The notes under the pieces are model-generated. The model saw only the letters and a list, made by a program, of their open reading frames with translations. It was not told where the DNA came from and searched no databases. From Zygnema cylindricum (Eukaryota; Streptophyta; Zygnematophyceae; Zygnematales; Zygnemataceae): DNA of 64,000 nt. A program made the translations under genes and the position numbers. Location of the stretch: NCBI GenBank assembly GCA_037447655.1, contig JBBHKE010002155.1, forward strand, positions 1 to 64,000, read 5' to 3'. Shown piece after piece: positions 21,316 through 31,394 of this stretch (positions are counted from its first letter, which is position 1; each line of letters starts with the position of its first letter).

Positions 21316-22119
21316 TTGCATTATTTCCGTGGAAGAGGGGGTGGAAAAGGAGGAGGATCAAGAGGTCGTGGAAAATGGCACGATAGGAGCGGAAATCTAA
21401 GACTTCGGCCCATCAAAAATGATAATAGCAACGTCCTATGTTTCCATTGCAATCGGCCCGGTCACATTTCGGCTTCTTGTTCGGAAAAAAAGAGAGAATG
21501 CTTCAATTGCGGAAAATTAGGCCATACGAGTCAACAATGCTACACTAAATTTAATACCGGAGGAGGAAGAGGCTGTCGCAGTTTTGGAGGACGTGGTCAT
21601 GGTCGTGACGGTGGTCGCGGTTGTAGACGCTATGGCGGCCATGGCGGAAACCATGGAAATTTTGTTGACTTGCGAAATTTCGAAGGAGGCGAAGAAGGAG
21701 GAAAGACATTCACTTGTCTTCACCTACCTATTGATTCACTAAGTGACGCACGCGATGACGCACGCCAAAAGGAGTGGATCATTGACACGGGGGCGTCTCA
21801 CCACGTGTGTACGGACGCTACACTCTTTGACGACATGCGTTCACTTACCGTACCAAAAGTAATAATGGTCGCAAGTGGACAAACGATTACGGTTGATACC
21901 GTGGGTACCGTTCGATTTACTCTACCCATTTGGGACCGTTTTGGAAATGAAACTATTTCAGAGGCGCGTCTATTGAACGTCCTTTATATTCAAGGTAAAC
22001 ACACGGTCAGAGATGATAGCACTCTTAATGCACTAAAGAAAATCAATATTCGTTGTAAATTAGACAATTATCATCATTGCAAAATTGGAAAAGTACAAAA
22101 GGATTGTGATCGATGTTGA
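21316..22119 (+). pseudogene. Copia-A nucleocapsid and protease
   Basis: A Gly/Arg-rich stretch precedes two zinc knuckles, CFHCNRPGHISASC and CFNCGKLGHTSQQC. A second Gly/Arg/His-rich stretch and the protease motif WIIDTGASHHVC follow. The end of the frame (after ARLLNVLYI) departs from the copia pattern, where DVLYxPxxxxNLxS is expected. The deletion that removed integrase and reverse transcriptase therefore probably begins near 21990-22110. Confidence 0.85.
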
Positions 22120-22419
22120 AAAATGTCAAAGAAAGAAAAAATTCATATTTTGAGACTATTTGAAATCGTATTTTCACATTTTCTAAATTGAGCGTTTGTG
22201 TACTCGGAAGTGACACAAATATTAATGGCGATTTATTCCAAGATTCAACAGTGCGACCCAACCATCTCACTAGCTTCTCAATAATATTTTGGAAATGAGT
22301 CCAGAGGGACAACAAAATCAACAAAATCATTCCAGTCTCTAAAGGGGTTCTTAAGGCTCATTCTATTCTCAAATACCATCATATTCTCAAGTTACAAGAT
22401 CACCAAAGGCATTTTGTGG
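22120..22419. other. Unassigned sequence inside Copia-A
   Basis: No integrase or reverse transcriptase motif is visible on either strand. This is filler or very decayed internal sequence at the site of the pol deletion. Confidence 0.4.
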
Positions 22420-22580
22420 TCGAATTGGAGGTATGGATTGGGGGCAGTGTTGGCACAACAAGACGATGCCGAAGCGGAGTATGTGGCATCCTGCGCTAGC
22501 CAAAGTATTAAAGGTGAAATCCTCCTACAGTGGTTACTATGGAGAACTTGTGATCTGGAATATCTAAAATTTTCAGGTGT
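22420..22580 (+). pseudogene. Copia-A RNase H remnant
   Basis: The translation includes DDAEAEYVASCASQSIK and LLQWLLW. These match the end block of copia RNase H (E-A-E-Y-x-A followed by a Trp/Leu-rich helix). It is only about 50 codons long. Confidence 0.65.
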
Positions 22581-23939
22581 GTAAATGGGAGAAAGGAGTA
22601 GCCAGCTAATAAGGTGAGTCATTAAGAAAACTTCGTACATCACAGGTGGGTCAAAATACACCAAGAAAATGCTATCTAATGCTACAAACGATTATCCAAA
22701 GATTGACAGGTCAAGGGAGAAGTCGTGTGTGGCTTACTGGGACGCCTGTGTGGATTTGGTATGTAGTGTTTTCTAAGGTCTATTTGGAAATAGTTCAAAA
22801 ATTTATGGCATTCGAGTCAGTGTCTAAAATAAAATCTTTCTGCACGTATAAAATTGAAATCGAGAAAAGCTTGTATGAAGTACATACTTTTCCGGGCGGT
22901 AAGATTTCTTAAGCAATGACTTTTGCGTTCCCAATTGAGCTTATCTGTTTTGCCTTTACTTTGTTACTTTCAGGTTAGGAAGATTACATCATTTGGAGAT
23001 ATAATGTTTTAAAAACGTTGAAAGCGTGAGGCCAACAGTAGGCCGCACCTCAATGAGGTGCCAAAATTTATCGAGGCATCTATGTAGCAAGGATAAGATC
23101 AAGCACTGGTGCATTTGTGAAACGATTGGTTAATTTTCAAATCAGTAAACTACGTTTAAGTTGTGAATTGTTGGGAAATTTGGCCCGATTGAAGCTAACC
23201 TAAGTGAGATTTCTTGTATATTTCATGTGCTTACATATATATACATGATGAAGTAAGCGGGGGAGGGCATCCTATCAATGAGAAACTTAAGATAGTTTCT
23301 TAATAATATCCCTTTTTCTAGGAGTAAGACAACTGTAAGCTTATTACGGATAGAAAACCCAAAGATGTCCATTGGATGTCAATTTTTGAGAAGTTGATAA
23401 AATCAAAACCAACAAGAATGGCTGAATCAAAAACGGTATAAAAAAACCACCAAATAAGTTTCTATATGGTAACACTTTTAATTTGGTGAAAAAATTGCAT
23501 CTTACTTCTAGATCAACTCTATTTGCCAACGCTCTTAACAAATGAAAAAATTGGATCTTCGTTTAGATTAGACTAAATTCATTTACGATTTTTTTTTATG
23601 TGAATAGGATTCTGGTCCATATCGAAAAGCACAAAAAAAGTCAACAGGCCATAAAGCTCCAATGGCTCTTTAAAGAATATTCAACAAGAGAACGTGTTAC
23701 AATTGAATTTTGGATAGTGGAGCTCCAAGTCAAAGTTGTAAATGTTTTTGAAAATTTGAAAACATTGTCCCTTATAGAGTACACACCAAAAATTTAATTT
23801 ATAGTATGTCATTGGCAAAATGGGACGTTAGTGCCGTTTGAGGTGGATGCGACATTTAGCGTTGACCTAGTTCACTTATGGAAGCGACACATGCCTTTAG
23901 AGTAAATGTAGGGTTTGAGGACAATGGAGAGCCAACTAT
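22581..23939. other. Gene-free stretch
   Basis: AT-rich sequence with many stops in all frames. The longest open segments do not resemble known proteins. I see no LTR pair or terminal repeats. Confidence 0.5.
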
Positions 23940-24130
23940 CAGGCACACCATGTATCGCTATTAGTGTTAATGTTTTTTTTTCCAACTTAAAACATCTTCG
24001 CGATTGAAAGGTAAGATTCTTACTTTCCGATTGGCGGTTTCTCACCGAAAATTGGAGATGTGTGCGTGGAGAACATATGATTTAAGTGGAGAAAAAAACA
24101 TTAACACTAATAGCGATACACGGTGTAGTG
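23940..24130. mobile_element. Pogo-like MITE
   Basis: The left end CAGGCACACCATGTATCGC with TATTAGTGTT and the right end AACACTAATAGCGATACACG with GTGTAGTG are inverted repeats of the family also found at 9120 and 28158. The TA duplication is no longer intact. No ORF. Confidence 0.7.
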
Positions 24131-25709
24131 CAGCATAGATTCTTGAATGTTGTCATATGTTACACATGTTTATCTAGGAAATGATACTAAAACTGTGGAA
24201 GTATGTTAGTGACTAGTCGCTTAATGGGATGTCCGGGTGGATTTGATGTGTAGTCTACACTTGGATCACTCTCTACCTATGCATTTGAAGATTAAAAAAC
24301 CTCTTTAAATATAAGACGTAATTTTTTGTGCAACAAGATTTTTGTTTGATAAGCTTTTCAGTTCACGACTTTGCTTTCCTTTATCGGATTGTTTACTTTG
24401 CGAATAGCATTAAAATAACAATCAATGGAGACAAAAATAACTAGTCACTTTTGCTAATAATGTTGTGACATTCGGAAACCTTTATTCTAGGTAACTCTAA
24501 TTCCTAGTCACCGATGACCATTGTTGGTGCGATTCTTCTCCTTGCCCGACAGTTTAAGATTTTGGCGATTATGCAGTTTGGAGCTCAGAATTATAATCCA
24601 CCTGCCATATTTTGGTCTTTATCAATGATTATCCGAAAGGTGGATTTCATAGCAGCCAGAAAGAATAAATTTTCAAAAATCAAAAAATTGGTCACTAAAT
24701 ATCAACGGGTTTGCGTTAAATTGTGTTTTTGTTTAATACGCATTGGTATTTTTATATTAACCGCCTGTCCATCAGGAATTGAGAGACAACTGGTGCTGAA
24801 ATATTAAAAATAGACTTTCTTAGTTAACAAAAAGTTATTAAGATTATCAAACATTGATTTTGCAAATAAAATGAAGTTTTCCAAATTGATATCCGTTGCT
24901 CCCAAGTCAAAAGTACCACAGGGCCTATTTGGCTTCCTTACAAAAGTCGAGTTCACAATACGAGCTAAAACCAAAGCAATTGATCTTCTTTAACACATCC
25001 TTTCCACAACAAATTTTAAATGAAATCATTTTCTTGTTTTCACTTAGAAATGTATGACCCTTATTTGAATTTCCTTACAAAACAATAATTTTGTAAGAAG
25101 TGTTTAATGTTAAGATATAACCTCAAACAGTTTTTGTTTAATCTTCCAATGTTTGACATCCCTCAAGCATTTCCAGACATGTCTAGCACTAAAGAGAATA
25201 GTGACACTCTTTTCCCCAGACCCCCATCCCCGTTTCCCCATTACCACCCAAACCACAAGTTCTTAGGAGAATAGACCATAATTAACTTTTTGTATGAGAG
25301 GCAACAATAAAGGTATCATTAGTGTTTTCTTTTTTTTTTGTGTTTTTGCATATGAGATTCATCCCATCTTTTTGTGCTCACTCACAATTTTTCAAGTTCT
25401 GTGAGGGTACCAATCTCCTCCGCGATCCTCCCTCCCAATTCTTTTCCGGAGAGATCTCTGCACACCCCATCCACAGGTTGATACATGAGACTTTTCATTT
25501 CACCTCCGCCGTTTCCCTCTCCCTCCGTTTGTCCTTTCCCTAAGAAACCCACCCTCCCAATCCCCTTTCGTATGTGGGTAAGTGAGACTTTCCATTCAGT
25601 CTCCCTTCCTTCACTCCTCTTTTTTCTATCTTACCTCAAGTGCCCCCCTACCCCACAGCCTTGCTATCATATCCTTCACAAACCGCCACGTGGCAGAGAC
25701 TGCATGTTT
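24131..25709. other. Gene-free stretch
   Basis: No gene recognised. The part 25205-25660 is pyrimidine-rich (CCCCATCCCC, TTTCCCTCTCCCTCCG), which could be promoter-like or simple sequence, but no coding region follows in phase. Confidence 0.45.
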
Positions 25710-26040
25710 ATGAACCGGAATCCAGTGCATACTATATGTGAATTCCAGTACGTACTATTTATCTAGTACATACTATTTGTACGTGATTAGTCCGAATTCA
25801 TGGACACGAGTTATATAGTGCGTAATTCAGCGCGCTTTGTCTACGTAGGTAATTCAGTGCGTAACATTTAATAGGTATTGTTTCATACGTAAATCAGTGC
25901 AAATTCATGAACAGGAATTTATCCAACTCCGTAATTCAGTGCTCATTACTTAAAACCTAAATTAGTGTATATTCTTTTAGTAAGTAGTTCAGTGATTACT
26001 TTTCAGTGCACACCCTTATGTACGTAATGCAGTGTGAATT
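25710..26040 (+). repeat. Degenerate dispersed array of ACGTAATTCAGTGC-like motifs
   Basis: About ten imperfect copies of a 14-bp word (consensus ACGTAATTCAGTGC) follow each other at irregular spacing of roughly 15-80 bases. Examples are at 25821, 25851, 25889, 25931, 25984 and 26021. Related TTTCAGTGCAAATG words occur at 29741 and 29768. Function unknown. Confidence 0.55.
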
Positions 26041-26075
26041 CGTGCACGGGAGAGAGTGCACGCAGCAATTATCAC

Positions 26076-26224
26076 TCATATTTTAATCACTCGGCCGGAG
26101 TCATCGTAGAAGAAACTGAGACTGCCCTCGCCATCGGAGTCCTCATTTGCCGTACAAACGATCTCGGGAAAGATCTCCGGGTTATCCATGGCGTCTCTCA
26201 CCGCCTCCAGCACCGACTCTAAAA
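26076..26224 (-). pseudogene. Possible captured exon fragment
   Basis: A GC-richer island in AT-rich DNA has an open minus-strand frame of about 48 codons ending in TGA at 26076. It has protein-like composition: an amphipathic start VLEAVRDAMDNPEIFPEIV, then an acidic DSDGEG stretch and FFYDDSGRV. On the minus strand it is preceded by ATATTTTAG, a possible 3' splice site. I do not recognise the family. The plus strand is also open here, so the call is tentative. Confidence 0.3.
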
Positions 26225-26330
26225 TATATACATATATATATATTTTTTCATGTGAAAAAAAGTGAAAAAAAAATGAAAAAAAAGTTAAAAAAAGTTAAAA
26301 AAAGTGTCATGTGTGTGTGTGTGTGTATGT
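26221..26330. repeat. Simple sequence repeats (AT, A-rich, GT)
   Basis: An (AT)n-like run at 26222-26250, A-rich repeats of the type GTTAAAAAAA to about 26300, and (GT)n at 26308-26330. A (GA)n tract follows at 26529-26546. Open frames here are repeat translations. Confidence 0.85.
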
Positions 26331-26812
26331 TTATTGTTTAGTGTTGTCAATTTTCTTATCAAGTGTTGCGCATTTGTCCATGGTTTTCGCACATTGATAA
26401 AAATAATTGCAAAATTTCTTGGATATTCGACAAGTTTTAATGCACCCACTTTCCACACTAAATTGTTTGTTATTTAGCTTCATTTCTCAGCTGCAGCACA
26501 AGTGATGTGACAACAGACGAGCTTCAGGGGAGAGAGAGAGAGAGAGGGAGAAAAAAAGCGAAATGTTTTGCACGTGTGGATAGATTTTCGCATGGGAAGA
26601 CATGAAATGCACAACAAGGAGAGGAGGACAGGGAAAGGTAAGGAGAGGGAAGACGACTGAGGCAACAGGGGGAGAAAATCGGAGCGCTTTTCACACGTGC
26701 GAACATGTTGTTTTCACACGTGCGAAGACGTGAGAAAAGGAGGGGAGGCAAGGATGCCCAAGGAGGGGAAGAAGACAAAGTTGACAGGAGAGCAAATCAG
26801 AGCGATTTTAGG

Positions 26813-26926
26813 CACGTGTGAATAGATTTCCCACGTGTGAACAGAGTTCCCACGTGTGAATAGAGTTCCCACGTGTGAATAGAGTCCCCACGTGTGAATA
26901 GAGTTCCAACGTGTGAAGATAGGTAC
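26813..26926 (+). repeat. Tandem array of a 19-bp unit with CACGTG core
   Basis: Six adjacent copies of CACGTGTGAATAGAGTTCC (starts 26813, 26832, 26851, 26870, 26889, 26908), with one or two substitutions in some units, the last one partial. CACGTG is the plant G-box core. Looser ACACGTGYGAA words are scattered on both sides at about 26570, 26695, 26717, 27234, 27310 and 27436. There are no unique spacers, so this is not a CRISPR array. Confidence 0.9.
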
Positions 26927-27320
26927 TCGTACCTAAGGAGGGAGGACAAAAAAGGTAAAGGGGGAGGAAAAACGTACGATCTGACTCCCACACAACTGGG
27001 GCTGGAGGTGTACATCCTATGACGTGTGCCATGTGGCACGCTAGAAACAATGTTGTGATAATGGTGACGATGACAACCGCCTTGGCTATGCCCTAGCAAA
27101 GCCCTAAAAAGGGACGCCGAAGGTTTTTAACTTTTAAGAGAAGAGGGGTTCGGATCGAGGAGCGGTTGAATAAGCGGCCGACTTTTGGCCCTGCGTCGTC
27201 GCTCCTCACTATTTTATTTTTATTCGCACGTGCGAGGCGACGGGAGACGTCGGAAAAGTTGTCAAGGCGGTTTCACATGTCAGGAAATCAATGTATTTTT
27301 ATTAACTCACACGTGTGAAA
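26927..27320. other. Gene-free stretch with scattered CACGTG words
   Basis: No gene is visible. Open minus-strand frames near 26800-27100 are mostly translation of the 19-bp repeat. Confidence 0.5.
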
Positions 27321-27828
27321 CGGTTATTTTTAATGTGCTCTAGTCACACGCCGTATTTAATGAAACAAGCGGATCGTATGAATGAGTGAGACGATTCCAC
27401 GCTCTTGGAAATGCACAAAAAAAATCTTAGATTTACACGTGTGAAACTTTATATTTTTATTTTATCCCGCGTCTTTTTAATTTGAGCATAAAAGTACAGT
27501 ACAGTACACCCCCAATCGCTATTAGCGTATACGAATAATTAGCGTGGTTAACGCTAATTTGGAATTTGGAAATTTTCAAAGAATTCGTTTACGCTAATTA
27601 GGAATTAAAGTTTTTTTTAAATAGTGTGGATAATTCTATTTGAGAATTAAAAAAAAAAAAAACGGGACGGAATTAGCGTACACAACGCTAATAGCGATTG
27701 GCGGTGTACTGTACTGTAGACGCCGCTTAGATCTATATAAGGCTTCAACTCCTTTTTTAGCTATGAATGCCACGTATCGTGTCAGAAGTGGGTACATGGA
27801 TTCCAAGGTGGATTAAAGTACAGTAATC
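27321..27828 (+). repeat. Tandem duplication, unit 1 (with MITE)
   Basis: The unit runs from CGGTTATTTTTAATG through GTATTTAATGAAACAA and TAGATCTATATAAGG to GGTGGATTAAAGTACAGTAA. Unit 2 repeats these blocks in the same order. Unit 1 contains the MITE at 27497-27716 and unit 2 does not at that place. Confidence 0.75.
27497..27716. mobile_element. Pogo-like MITE with proven borders
   Basis: Long inverted repeats begin CAGTACAGTACACC, continue CCAATCGCTATTAGCGT, and are mirrored at the right end (GGTGTACTGTACTG). TA flanks both sides (27495-27496, 27717-27718). The paralogous site in unit 2 (AAAAGTAGACGCC at 28043-28055) has a single TA and no insert, which defines insertion at TA with TA duplication. 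Confidence 0.9.
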
Positions 27829-28157
27829 GGTTAACAGTTGTTTTAATGCGCTCTAGTGACGCGTTGTATTTAATGAAACAAAAGAAGAAACAAGGAGACA
27901 CCACAAATGTGTGAGGATGGTTCCACAATGGAAAAAGACACCTCTTTTTTTTTCTTAGCTGTACAAGGGTTATTGAAGGGCTTTTTTTAGTGCGAAATTG
28001 TAAATTTTACTGTATCGCAGTTCACGTATTTAATTTTAGCAGAAAAGTAGACGCCACGTAGATCTATATAGGACTTTAACTCGTGTCTACGCGATGAAGT
28101 ACGGTACACGTGTTGTGTCGTGGTGACATGGATACCAAGGTGGATTAAAGTATAGTA
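27829..28157 (+). repeat. Tandem duplication, unit 2
   Basis: Diverged copy of unit 1, aligning from CGGTTAACAG through GCGCTCTAGTGACGCG and TAGATCTATATAGG to GGTGGATTAAAGTATAGTA. At its right end another MITE has inserted at TA (28156-28157), where unit 1 again keeps the empty form AGTAATCGG. Confidence 0.75.
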
Positions 28158-28382
28158 AAGTACACCGTGTATCGCTATTAGTGTTAATAATTTTCGCCAC
28201 TTAAAACTTCTTTTATCCTTACACTATTGTTCTATTCTCAATTTATGACCGTCAATTGGAAGCTGAGAAACTTACCATTCAATTGCAACCGTCAGATCTA
28301 AAATTTGACATGTGTGTACGGAGAAAATATGTTTAAAGAGACGAAAAAAACATGAACACTAATAGCGATTCACGGTGTACTG
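28158..28382. mobile_element. Pogo-like MITE
   Basis: Left end AAGTACACCGTGTATCGC and right end AGCGATTCACGGTGTACTG are inverted repeats of the family. TA precedes it; the right TA has become TC. Length 225 bp, no ORF. Confidence 0.78.
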
Positions 28383-28511
28383 TCCAAGAGTTATTGGTTT
28401 GTGATGATGACACGTGGCACTAGACTCGCTTCCCTTTAGAACAACGAAAAAACATCTAAAAAACTTATGTCAGTAACGAGACTTGAATTTTGGCCGAAAA
28501 TGTGGAAAATA

Positions 28512-29073
28512 AAGTGCACCGTCAATCCCTATTAGAGTAAAGAAATAAATAGCGTAAAAAAAAAATAAGTGTTATTAACACTAATCGGAATTTTTTTTTT
28601 TTTTTTTAAATATACATACTAATTAATCCCTAACTGTAATTTGGGTTGTCCTGAATAATAAATACCCACCCTTTCAATGTCTACAGTAATATGTGTATTC
28701 GTACAAAATCTGACAATTCGTACGCCGTCGCGCTGTTCACACGGTCGACGAACGAACATATGAGAACGTGATTTTTGTCGACGAGTTTGCATCTCTTTCT
28801 TCCAATGCACATTCACATGTGTGCGCAATTAATGTTAAGTGTCTTTTTATGCCTTTGTAATTCAAAAAGTACCATTTCGTACGAAAATATCCGGTCTGTA
28901 GGCCACACTATTTCCATCGAAGTGTACTTTCATTATTAACGTTAATTGAAAAAAAAAACCCTAATTAGAATAATGGAAAAAATAGAATTATCGATTGTAT
29001 TTTGGGTTTCTTTTTTTGAAAATAGGGCACCGAATTGGCGTTATATACTCTAATGGCGATTGACGGTGTACTG
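28512..29073. mobile_element. Pogo-like MITE, longer subtype
   Basis: Left end AAGTGCACCGTCAATCCC then TATTAGAGTA, right end TACTCTAATGGCGATTGACG then GTGTACTG, with TA on both sides (28510-28511, 29074-29075). Its short open frames have no transposase similarity. Confidence 0.75.
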
Positions 29074-29238
29074 TACCGGCATTTTTACAAAAAAAAATAA
29101 AAAATGAGTTGTTTCTTCAAGTGTCCGATGATTTCGCAAGTGTGAAAATAGTGTTGTCCGACATGTGAAGCGGGCTTAGGAGAGATTTTTTAGGGTTAGT
29201 GGTACTGTACTTTAAAGACACCAGAGTGGATCAGGTTA

Positions 29239-29949
29239 GGGCGTGTCCCCATGTAACTGATACTTTGAAACGTTATTTTGGAATTTAGCGCTGATTTTAC
29301 GGTAAACTTTTCATATTGTGCGTATTACAATCGTTACTTTAGCGTTCATTATTTTGAATATGTGGCAAATGCACACTTCGCCAATACTTGCAACACCTGT
29401 AGACGCCAACGATCTGCTGACATTGGTAGACGCCAACGATCTCGGAACAAACTGCGGACATTTGTATGCCGCAAAGAGCTCCTAACATACCGGGACAATT
29501 GTCGATGCCAACTGTCATTTGTAGACGCCCACACGCAAATGACATAAGCAATCGCCTACGTCTACAAAATGACCTTTGTAGACGCCCACAAATGGACAAC
29601 ATAAGCAAACAGACAAACAAAATTTTTTTCGTGTACTCTCCCAACTGCAAAAAAATAAATGAAAACTTTTGACGCTTGCAACCCAGGTTTTCTATTTGTC
29701 AATAGGGTAGTATTTTGATTAAAAGCAGGTCGCGATTTGATTTCAGTGCAAATGTGAAGATGAGATGGATTTCAGTGCAAATGCGAAGATAATACTGCCA
29801 AATCGTCGTATCTTTCAAGTTCCAAGATGACGCAAAATGTATTTGAGTTTTTGCCCATTTTTCGTACGACATAATATTTTCAAATAGAAAGTCCCATTTT
29901 GTGTAAATGACGAAAAAAAACCCTTACTTGAACACATGGGGACACGCCC
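29239..29949. mobile_element. Tourist-like (PIF/Harbinger) element
   Basis: The terminal inverted repeats are GGGCGTGTCCCCATGT at the left and ACATGGGGACACGCCC at the right, flanked by TTA at 29236-29238 and 29950-29952. A TTA duplication with GGG-starting ends is the Tourist pattern. The interior has four GTAGACGCC words (29400-29600) and a 27-bp direct repeat (about 29738 and 29765). No transposase is present. Confidence 0.82.
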
Positions 29950-29952
29950 TTA

Positions 29953-30525
29953 GTCGACTTGTTTCCACAATTCCCAAAATGTACGGACGAGATCGTCCCA
30001 TTGGACCGCCAAAATGCGTCGGAGAATCTAAGCGTCAAAATGATCCCTCTAGCGGCAAAGGGCGATTTTTGAAAAGCTGCGACTTTTTAGCCGCTTAAAA
30101 ATTCTTAGGGTTTGAGTATGCTCACACGTGCGACGACTTCACAACCGTGAAAATTTATGAATCTTTTACAAGTGGCAGTGGCCCATGGGCCAATGGACAA
30201 ACATGGATTAAAATGTACGAAATGTATATTGAAAAAATATATATATATTATACCACGTTTGATTTTGCTATCCATTCACCTTCATGGAAAAGACTTTGCG
30301 TTTCAAATTGTTACAATTCAATTCGTACAGTGGTACAGGACGATTTTTAATATCTGAACACAATCTTGAACACAATCGTAAACAAAATCATAATGGTATT
30401 TCCTGGAACTAGTAAATTAATGCCAATTACACTGGCAAAGTTCGTGTTGTGTGTGTTAAAGGAAGTTCGTGTTGTGTGTGCTAAAGGTTGAATAGAGTTT
30501 TTGTACTCTATATATTTGGGAACAA
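29953..30525. other. Gene-free stretch
   Basis: No gene. The word GTTCGTGTTGTGTGTG occurs twice in tandem near 30439 and 30467. Confidence 0.5.
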
Positions 30526-30580
30526 CCAAACCGCCAATCGCTATTAGCGTAGTGTACACTAATTCCGCCCCGCTTTTTTT
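30526..30580. mobile_element. Broken left end of a pogo-like MITE
   Basis: ACCGCCAATCGCTATTAGCG followed by TAGTGTACACTAATTCCGCC matches the left end of the MITE at 11144. The right half is missing; the sequence switches to Copia-B through a hairpin at 30584-30623. Confidence 0.7.
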
Positions 30581-30583
30581 AGC

Positions 30584-30623
30584 GGGCAGATTTTCTTCAA
30601 CCGCCTTGGTTAAAAATCTGCCC
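30584..30623. repeat. Hairpin at a rearrangement breakpoint
   Basis: GGGCAGATTTT at 30584-30594 is inverted as AAAATCTGCCC at 30613-30623, and it lies exactly where MITE sequence ends and Copia-B reverse transcriptase begins. This looks like fold-back filler made during break repair. Confidence 0.6.
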
Positions 30624-30639
30624 CCGCCTTTCTTCAACC

Positions 30640-31179
30640 AATTGATCTTCTCCAAAGACTTACTCAACACAAACATATCATCCACATAAATTGCAATAAA
30701 AATGACACAATTCTCATCTTCAAACAGATAGATAGAATGGTTAGATCAGATCCGGATATATCCCAGATCGGTGAGAAACTCATCTAGCTTCTTATTCCAC
30801 TATCAGGGAGCCTGCTTCAGTCCATATAAGGATTTTATGAGCCTGCAGGCTTTGCTCTCTTCTCTTCTTCCACGAACCCCTCGGGTTGCCTCATGAAAAT
30901 TTCTTCCTCTAACTCAGCATTAAGAAAAGTTGTCTTAATGTTCATCAGGTGAATTTCCATGTCTTCCGCCGTTGCCAGACTGAGGAGTATCCTTACTGAG
31001 GGGAACCGAACAACTAGAGCAAAGGTCTCCTCATAGTCAATCCCTTCTTTTTGAGTGAATCCATTTGCTACCAATCGAGCCTTATATCTCTCAATGGTAT
31101 TATCTGGGTTTAGTTTTAGTTTAAATACCCATTTACACCCAATAAGTTTATGTCTTGAGGACAATCCGCTAATTCTCAA
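30640..31179 (-). pseudogene. Copia-B reverse transcriptase, 3' truncated
   Basis: The frame 31179-30835 shows copia reverse transcriptase blocks: GCKWVFKLKLNPDNTIERYK, ARLVANGFTQKEGIDY and MRQPEGFVEE. After a stop the catalytic region continues on the minus strand near 30685 as DDMFVLSKSLEKIN, in which the usual Y-V-D-D-L box has Met for Leu. Homology stops near 30640. Confidence 0.85.
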
Positions 31180-31394
31180 GTATTTGCTTCCATGATAGAA
31201 GCCATCTGATCATTTATGACTCTAATCCATCTTTCTTTCTCTTGACTATTCACTGCCATCGTGTAAGACTGAGGCTCATCTGGGTGAGATAGCTTAGTTA
31301 CCTTATGAGCGACTTGGTTTTTTCGTATACTTTTGCTGCTCTTTTTTCCTCCCTCAAACTCTGTAGATGGAATAGATGGAAGTCTTGGATTTCT

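Larger units (their letters stand above)
20105..22580 (+). mobile_element. Copia-A: deleted Ty1/copia element
   Basis: The LTR 3' end (20105-20225) is followed by a primer-binding site, gag, a nucleocapsid with two zinc knuckles, protease and then only a short RNase H remnant. Integrase and nearly all of reverse transcriptase are missing. No matching 3' LTR could be found. Gypsy-2 lies immediately upstream and probably interrupts the 5' LTR. Confidence 0.7.

Noticed and set aside
24514-24807. 97-codon open frame in the gene desert
   Set aside because: No motif, no neighbouring exon-like signals, and composition as expected for AT-rich random sequence.
26813-26926. Possible CRISPR-like array
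   Set aside because: The units are directly adjacent with no unique spacers, and the DNA is eukaryotic.
26797-27099. Minus-strand open frames of 80-100 codons
   Set aside because: They are translations of the 19-bp tandem repeat and its low-complexity surroundings.
29278-29672. Several overlapping open frames rich in Arg/Cys
   Set aside because: They are produced by the GTAGACGCC repeats inside the Tourist-like element and show no transposase motif.
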